Source: Burkholderia ubonensis
GTDB lineage: Bacteria; Pseudomonadota; Gammaproteobacteria; Burkholderiales; Burkholderiaceae
DNA: 64,000 nucleotides
Assembly (NCBI RefSeq): GCF_902833085.1
Contig: NZ_CADFEB010000005.1
Location: 186,001 to 250,000, forward strand
Direction: 5' to 3'
The notes below the pieces were generated by a model, which saw nothing but the letters and a program-made list of their open reading frames with translations, ran no database searches and was not told where the DNA came from. The translations under genes were made by a program, and so were the position numbers. Shown one piece after another: positions 59,737-64,000 of this stretch (position 1 is the first letter of the stretch; every line of letters starts with the position of its first letter).

Positions 59737-60501
59737 TCAAGCGGCTTCGAGCCACGCGACGCGATGGCGCGCGTCACGCCCCAGGTCGGCGGCATCGAAC
59801 GGAAACTCGATGCCGCGCGGCGCGTGCCGCGGCAGCGCCGCCAGCACGGCCGTGACGAGCGGGTCGCGCGGCGCCGGCGCGACCGCGAAACGGCGCGCGC
59901 CCTCGCCTTCGACCGCCTTGCAGTGAATGTATTCGACATGCGGCGCGAGCGCATCCGCGCACGCGAGCGGCGCTTCGCCCGGCCATTGCCAGTTGCCGAT
60001 GTCGAAGGTCATGCCGAGCGCGCGCGGCGCGCCGGCCGCGTCGAGCGCGGCGAACAGGCCGCGGAACTGCGCGAGCGAGCCGCCGACCGGCAACTGCCCG
60101 TTCTCGACGACGACCCGGGCGCGCGCGCCTTGCGACAGCGCGACGATGTCGGCCGCCTGCGCGTTGCCGGCAAAGCCGCCGAGCTGGAATTTCACGAAGC
60201 GCGCGCCGAGCGCATCGGCTTCGGCGAGCGTGTCGCGCAGCGCATCGGCGTCGAGCGCGCCTGCGTCGGTGTACAGGTTGGCGGGCGTCGAGTAGACCGA
60301 CCACAAGCCGTGCGCCGCGAGCTGCGCGCCGAGCGCGGCCAGCGCGTCATGCGACGCGTCCGCGTCGGACGCGAACAGCTCGCGCCGCACCTCGAACCCG
60401 GCCGCGCCCGCCTGCGCGGCGGTCGCGACGAATGCCCGGTGGCCCTCCTGTCGCACCCGGTCCATGCCGAATGCGCTCGCCACGATCACGATGTCTGCCA
60501 T
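59737..60501 (-). CDS. kguE: KguE-type sugar phosphate isomerase/epimerase
   Basis: A 254-residue TIM-barrel of the AP-endonuclease-2/xylose isomerase-like superfamily. The metal-binding region includes VVVENGQLPVGG and TFDIGNWQW. The ATG at 60501 (MADIVIVAS) follows AAGGG; a longer frame upstream runs through the operator and is rejected. It is first in the kgu operon. Its exact step in 2-ketogluconate use is not settled in the family. Confidence 0.88.
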   Translation of the reverse strand: MADIVIVASAFGMDRVRQEGHRAFVATAAQAGAAGFEVRRELFASDADASHDALAALGAQLAAHGLWSVYSTPANLYTDAGALDADALRDTLAEADALGARFVKFQLGGFAGNAQAADIVALSQGARARVVVENGQLPVGGSLAQFRGLFAALDAAGAPRALGMTFDIGNWQWPGEAPLACADALAPHVEYIHCKAVEGEGARRFAVAPAPRDPLVTAVLAALPRHAPRGIEFPFDAADLGRDARHRVAWLEAA

Positions 60502-60518
60502 GTTGCCCTTTATCACCG

Positions 60519-60538
60519 AAATGGAACCGGTTCCATTT
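60519..60538. promoter_or_regulatory. 20-bp palindromic PtxS-type operator
   Basis: AAATGGAACCGGTTCCATTT is a perfect 20-bp palindrome ending 18 bp before the kguE start. The core TGGAACCGGTTCCA differs by one symmetric base from the Pseudomonas PtxS box TGAAACCGGTTTCA (from memory of the literature). It is in the right place for repression of the operon. Confidence 0.75.
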
Positions 60539-60613
60539 GCGTGAAACGGATGGTGCGCCTCGTGCGGGGGGCACGCCATAGAGGAAATCCCTAGGAACCG
60601 CCCCGTGCGCGCG

Positions 60614-61507
60614 TCAAATCCCGTTTTGCGCAAGGCTCAACGCCAGGAACTGCGCCGCGACCCGCGACGGCGCGCCGCCGTGCGGCACGAGGATCGAGAA
60701 ATGACGCGTGAGCGGCGCAGGCGCGAACGAGCGCATCACGAGCGCGGCATCGTCATGCCGCAGCGACATCGCGGACACGAAGCCGACGCCCATTCCCGCC
60801 CGCACCGCCTCCTTCACGGCCTCGACGCCGGCGATCTCGAGCGCGACGCGCAGCGGCGCGCCGGTGTGCGCGAACGCGCGCTCGACGAGCTGCCGCACGC
60901 CCGAGCCCGCCTCGCGCAGCACCAGCGGATGCCCGGCCAGCGCGTCGAGCGACACGCCGCCCGCGTGCGCGGGCCCCGCCAGCGGATGCCCGGCGGGCAC
61001 GATCGCGACGATCTCGTCCTCGTGCCACGCATGCACGGCCGTGCCGGGCGGCAGCGCCTCGCCCGGCGGGCCTTCGATCAGCGCGATGTCGAGCGACGGC
61101 AGCGCGGCGACCACTTCGGACGTGTTGCCGCTCATCGTCTGGATCGCGACGCGCGGCGCCGTCGGCTGGAACGCGGCGATCAGGTACGGCAGCAGGTAGC
61201 TCGCGGGCGTCGTGCTCGCGCCGATCCGCAGCGTGCCGGCGTCGAGCCCGCGCACCGCGTCGCGAAACGCGCGCGCCTGCGCGAACGTGTCGCGCAGCGC
61301 GTTCGCATACTGCGCGAGCTGCTCGCCGGCCGGCGTCAGCCGGATGCCGCGGCCGTCGCGCTGGTACAGCGGCTCGCCGAACTCGTCCTGCAGCAGGCGC
61401 AGCTGGCCGGACACCGCCGGCTGCGACAGATGCAGCGCCAGCGCGGCGCGGCTGATGTTCAGGTGCTCGGCGACGGCCGCGAACGTTATCAGTTGATCCG
61501 GGGTCAT
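60614..61507 (-). CDS. LysR family regulator, YeiE-like
   Basis: A 297-residue LysR protein with the CbbR/CysB-like wHTH (LITFAAVAEHLNISRAALALHLSQPAVSGQL). The effector domain shows YLIAAFQPTAPRVAIQTMSGN and GVGFVSAMSL. It is divergent from a yeiH gene, the same arrangement as yeiE-yeiH in enterobacteria. A sulfite-related signal is expected by analogy. Confidence 0.85.
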   Translation of the reverse strand: MTPDQLITFAAVAEHLNISRAALALHLSQPAVSGQLRLLQDEFGEPLYQRDGRGIRLTPAGEQLAQYANALRDTFAQARAFRDAVRGLDAGTLRIGASTTPASYLLPYLIAAFQPTAPRVAIQTMSGNTSEVVAALPSLDIALIEGPPGEALPPGTAVHAWHEDEIVAIVPAGHPLAGPAHAGGVSLDALAGHPLVLREAGSGVRQLVERAFAHTGAPLRVALEIAGVEAVKEAVRAGMGVGFVSAMSLRHDDAALVMRSFAPAPLTRHFSILVPHGGAPSRVAAQFLALSLAQNGI

Positions 61508-61560
61508 GGAGATGAATTATCGGTTTTCCGGATAGTTTATGTCACAAATCACAATTTTTC

Positions 61561-61570
61561 ATATCGATAT
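61561..61570. promoter_or_regulatory. Short palindrome in the YeiE/YeiH divergent promoter
   Basis: ATATCGATAT is a perfect 10-bp palindrome in a markedly AT-rich 114-bp gap, with TATCGGTTTTCCGGATA at 61519-61535 as a second near-dyad. They could be LysR-binding sites. Confidence 0.35.
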
Positions 61571-61621
61571 AACCAAACTAGGATTAGGGCATTGAAATGA
61601 CGATCCGATCCGGGTTCCATC

Positions 61622-62689
61622 ATGTCCACTGCTCCGACTCCCCATCTCAGCCACGCCGCGCCGTCGATGCGCGGCCAATTGAACGGCATCCTGTTCGTCG
61701 CGCTGTTTGCCGCGGCCGTGACGAGCCTGTCCGAACTGCCCGCGATCGCCGGGCTCGGCCTCTCCCCGCTGATCGTCGGCATCGTCGCCGGCGCGTTGTA
61801 CGGCAATGCGCTGCGCGACGGCATGCCGGCCAGCTGGGCGGCCGGCGTCAACTTCTCGGCGCGCAAGCTGCTGCGCATCGCGGTCGCGTTCTTCGGGCTG
61901 CGCGTGAGCCTGCAGGAAATCGCGCAGGTCGGCCTGCCGGGCCTGACCGTGTCGGTGCTGGTCGTCGTCAGCACGCTCGTGATCGGCACCTGGGCCGGCA
62001 TGAAGCTGATGAAGCTCGACCGCGATTCCGCGCTGCTGACCGCCGCCGGCAGCGCGATCTGCGGCGCGGCCGCGGTGCTCGCGTTCGAATCCACGCTGCA
62101 GTCGAAGCCGCACCAGAGCGCGATGGCGGTCGGCAGCGTCGTGCTGTTCGGCACGCTGTCGATGTTCGTGTACCCGCTCGCGTATCACGCCGGGCTGCTG
62201 AACCTCGACGCGGCCGGCCTCGGCCTGTTCTTCGGCGGCACGATCCACGAGGTCGCGCAGGTGGTCGGCGCGGCGAGCGACGTCAGCCCGCAGGTCGCGC
62301 ACATCGCGACGATCGTCAAGATGACCCGCGTGATGCTGCTCGTGCCGGTGCTGCTCGCGCTCGGCTGGTGGCTCGCCCGCTCGGCCGGCGCAGCGGCCGG
62401 CGGCGCGCACGGCAAGCGCAGGATCGCGGTGCCGTGGTTCGCGCTCGGCTTCCTCGGCTTCGTGATCGTCAATTCGCTGAACGTGCTGCCGGCCGACGTC
62501 ACGCACACCCTCAACGTGCTCGACACGTTCGCGCTGACGATGGCGATGACCGCCCTCGGCATCGAGACCCGCGTGTCGCAGATCCGCGAAGCCGGCCCCC
62601 GCGCGTTGACGACCGGCCTGATCCTGTACGTGTGGCTGATCGCCGGCGGCTACGGGATCACCTGGGCGGTCCAGCACTGGCTTGGCTGA
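61622..62689 (+). CDS. yeiH: YeiH family putative sulfate exporter (UPF0324)
   Basis: A 355-residue membrane protein with about ten helices. LNGILFVALFAAAVTSLSEL, GVNFSARKLLRIAVAFFGLRVSL and FFGGTIHEVAQVVGAA are family signatures. It is driven by the divergent YeiE-like regulator. Substrate has been predicted, not proved, in the family. A strong stem-loop follows. Confidence 0.88.
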   Translation: MSTAPTPHLSHAAPSMRGQLNGILFVALFAAAVTSLSELPAIAGLGLSPLIVGIVAGALYGNALRDGMPASWAAGVNFSARKLLRIAVAFFGLRVSLQEIAQVGLPGLTVSVLVVVSTLVIGTWAGMKLMKLDRDSALLTAAGSAICGAAAVLAFESTLQSKPHQSAMAVGSVVLFGTLSMFVYPLAYHAGLLNLDAAGLGLFFGGTIHEVAQVVGAASDVSPQVAHIATIVKMTRVMLLVPVLLALGWWLARSAGAAAGGAHGKRRIAVPWFALGFLGFVIVNSLNVLPADVTHTLNVLDTFALTMAMTALGIETRVSQIREAGPRALTTGLILYVWLIAGGYGITWAVQHWLG

Positions 62690-62712
62690 GCCGCACGCCC
62701 GCTCCGCCTCGC

Positions 62713-62750
62713 GCGCCGCGCCCGCCGGGAAGGTCCCGCGGGCGCGGCGC
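62713..62750. terminator. Stem-loop after yeiH
   Basis: GCGCCGCGCCCGC and GCGGGCGCGGCGC form a perfect 13-bp stem with a 12-base loop, 24 bp past the stop. No T tract is present. The ATG of the ClC gene follows 7 bp later. Confidence 0.65.
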
Positions 62751-62756
62751 AGTGCT

Positions 62757-64000
62757 ATGCTTCGCGTCGTTTTCCACGGTCCTCGCTCAGTCGTGCTTTC
62801 CTTCCTGCTGAAGCTGCGCACCCGCGCCCAAACCCTGTTCCGCCTGTCGGACGCCCATACGATGCTGATCTGGTCGGTGATCGTCGGGATCGGCGGCGCG
62901 TTCGCGACGATCGCGTTCCGTGAAGGCATCGAGGTCGTGCAGCGCGTGGTCTCGGGCCACAGCGGCAGCTTCGTCCAGATGGCGAAACGCCTGCCGTGGT
63001 ACGTGCGCTTCTGGCTCCCCGCCGCGGGCGGCTTCCTCGCCGGCTGCGTGCTGCTGCTCGCGACGCGCAGCGACGCGAAAACGCGCAAGACCGACTACAT
63101 GGAGGCGGTCGCGCTCGGCAGCGGCGTCGTGCCGGTGCGGCAGAGCCTGTGGCGCAGCGTGTCGTCGCTGCTGACCATCGGCACCGGCGGCTCGATCGGC
63201 CGCGAAGGCCCGATGGTGCAGCTCGCCGCGCTCGCCGCGTCGCTCGTCGGCCGCTTCGCGCACTTCGACCCGCCGCGGCTGCGCCTGCTCGTCGCGTGCG
63301 GCGCGGCGGCCGGCATCACGTCCGCGTACAACGCGCCGATCGCCGGCGCGTTCTTCGTGTCGGAGATCGTGCTCGGCGCGATCGCGATGGAAAGCTTCGG
63401 CCCGATGGTGGTCGCGTCGGTCGTCGCGAACATCGTGATGCGCGAGTTCGCCGGCTACCGGCCGCCGTACGAGATGCCGGTGTTCCCGGCGGTCGCGGGC
63501 CCCGAGGTGCTGCTGTTCGTCGTGCTCGGCCTGCTGTGCGGCGTGCTCGCGCCGCAGTTCCTGCACCTGCTCGACGCGTCGAAGCACCAGTTCAAGCGGC
63601 TGCCCGTGCCGCTGCCGGTGCGGCTCGCGCTCGGCGGCCTGATCGTCGGTGTGATCTCCGTGTGGATTCCGGACGTGTGGGGCAACGGCTACAGCGTCGT
63701 GAACCAGATCCTGCATTCGCCGTGGACCTGGCAGGCGCTCGTCGCGGTGCTGGTGTTCAAGGTGCTCGCGACGGCGGCCACCGCCGGCTCCGGCGCGATC
63801 GGCGGGGTCTTCACGCCGACGCTGTTCGTCGGCGCGGTGCTCGGCTCGCTGTTCGGGCTCGGCATGCAGGCGCTGTGGCCGGGGCACACGTCCGCGTACT
63901 TCGCGTACGCGATGGTCGGGATGGGCGCGTTCCTGGCGGGTGCTACTCAGGCACCGCTGATGGCGATCCTGATGATCTTCGAGATGACGCTCAGCTATCA
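62757..64000 (+). CDS. ClC-family voltage-gated chloride channel/antiporter, 3' end cut by window
   Basis: The frame runs from the ATG at 62757 (or a GTG at 62793, 12 codons later, which starts closer to the usual family start) to the window end, 414 codons so far. GREGP carries the gating Glu, GGVFTP is the GxFxP motif and LGSGVVP stands where GSGIP is usual; these are ClC anion-selectivity motifs. It resembles ClcB-type channels. The remaining C-terminus lies beyond the window. Confidence 0.9.
   Translation, partial: MLRVVFHGPRSVVLSFLLKLRTRAQTLFRLSDAHTMLIWSVIVGIGGAFATIAFREGIEVVQRVVSGHSGSFVQMAKRLPWYVRFWLPAAGGFLAGCVLLLATRSDAKTRKTDYMEAVALGSGVVPVRQSLWRSVSSLLTIGTGGSIGREGPMVQLAALAASLVGRFAHFDPPRLRLLVACGAAAGITSAYNAPIAGAFFVSEIVLGAIAMESFGPMVVASVVANIVMREFAGYRPPYEMPVFPAVAGPEVLLFVVLGLLCGVLAPQFLHLLDASKHQFKRLPVPLPVRLALGGLIVGVISVWIPDVWGNGYSVVNQILHSPWTWQALVAVLVFKVLATAATAGSGAIGGVFTPTLFVGAVLGSLFGLGMQALWPGHTSAYFAYAMVGMGAFLAGATQAPLMAILMIFEMTLSY

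Noticed and set aside
1..64000. tRNA, rRNA, CRISPR arrays, integrase or intact transposase
   Set aside because: None was recognised; only one relic IS-like end was found.

Overview
The window is high-GC DNA (about two-thirds G+C) with dense, mostly uninterrupted genes and many short operons joined by ATGA or TAATG stop/start overlaps. Protein content (Kgu-type 2-ketogluconate operon, Dyp-peroxidase/encapsulin pair, CIO-type cytochrome bd, many LysR, AraC, MocR and LacI regulators, YeiE/YeiH pair) points to a Burkholderia, probably of the cepacia complex, and to accessory-rich chromosomal DNA. This assignment is by protein resemblance only. No rRNA, tRNA, CRISPR array, integrase or intact transposase was seen. 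Both ends cut genes: an MFS transporter at the left and a ClC chloride channel at the right.

Region 1-14 kb: MFS transporter, LysR regulator and a three-gene exported molybdenum hydroxylase (tri-haem cytochrome c, 2Fe-2S subunit, Tat-signal molybdopterin subunit). Next come an FAD monooxygenase of the 2,6-dihydroxypyridine hydroxylase type, an EmrA/OprM pair divergent from an EmrB-type exporter, and an MscS channel with a cyclic-nucleotide-binding domain. A 17-bp motif built on CTGAA direct repeats with a 10-bp period lies upstream of three of these units, suggesting one shared regulator. 13.9-19 kb: two GST genes divergent from an AraC regulator, a VOC protein, and a retron-type reverse transcriptase preceded by a 295-bp structured non-coding stretch that could be its msr-msd RNA.

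Region 19-26 kb: a DUF3141 protein with a PHA-synthase-like G-x-C-x-G box is followed by a FabI-type enoyl reductase. The next gene in that unit seems cut off after about 14 codons at what looks like a relic IS end. Beyond this lies a lower-GC block with a secreted GH18 chitinase-like protein and a sedolisin (S53) protease. 26-40.6 kb: PsiE, the DyP/encapsulin nanocompartment pair, a YdeP-type molybdenum oxidoreductase, a small cytochrome c, a bestrophin, CydAB (CIO type), then FdhD, MoeA, MoaA, MoaE and MoaD, which would supply the molybdenum cofactor to YdeP and to the hydroxylase at 2-6 kb.

Region 40.6-55 kb: mixed housekeeping genes: a MocR regulator, YbaK, a cysteine synthase, adenosine-specific kinase, YciI, CorA, an orphan CydX coupled to a small kinase, a saccharopine dehydrogenase-like enzyme, a two-component system, Lrp, a Spy-like protein and a YhfC-type protease. 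55-60.6 kb: complete 2-ketogluconate operon (kguE-K-T-D) plus its PtxS-type LacI repressor, with a perfect 20-bp palindromic operator in front. 60.6-64 kb: divergent YeiE/YeiH pair and the truncated ClC channel gene.
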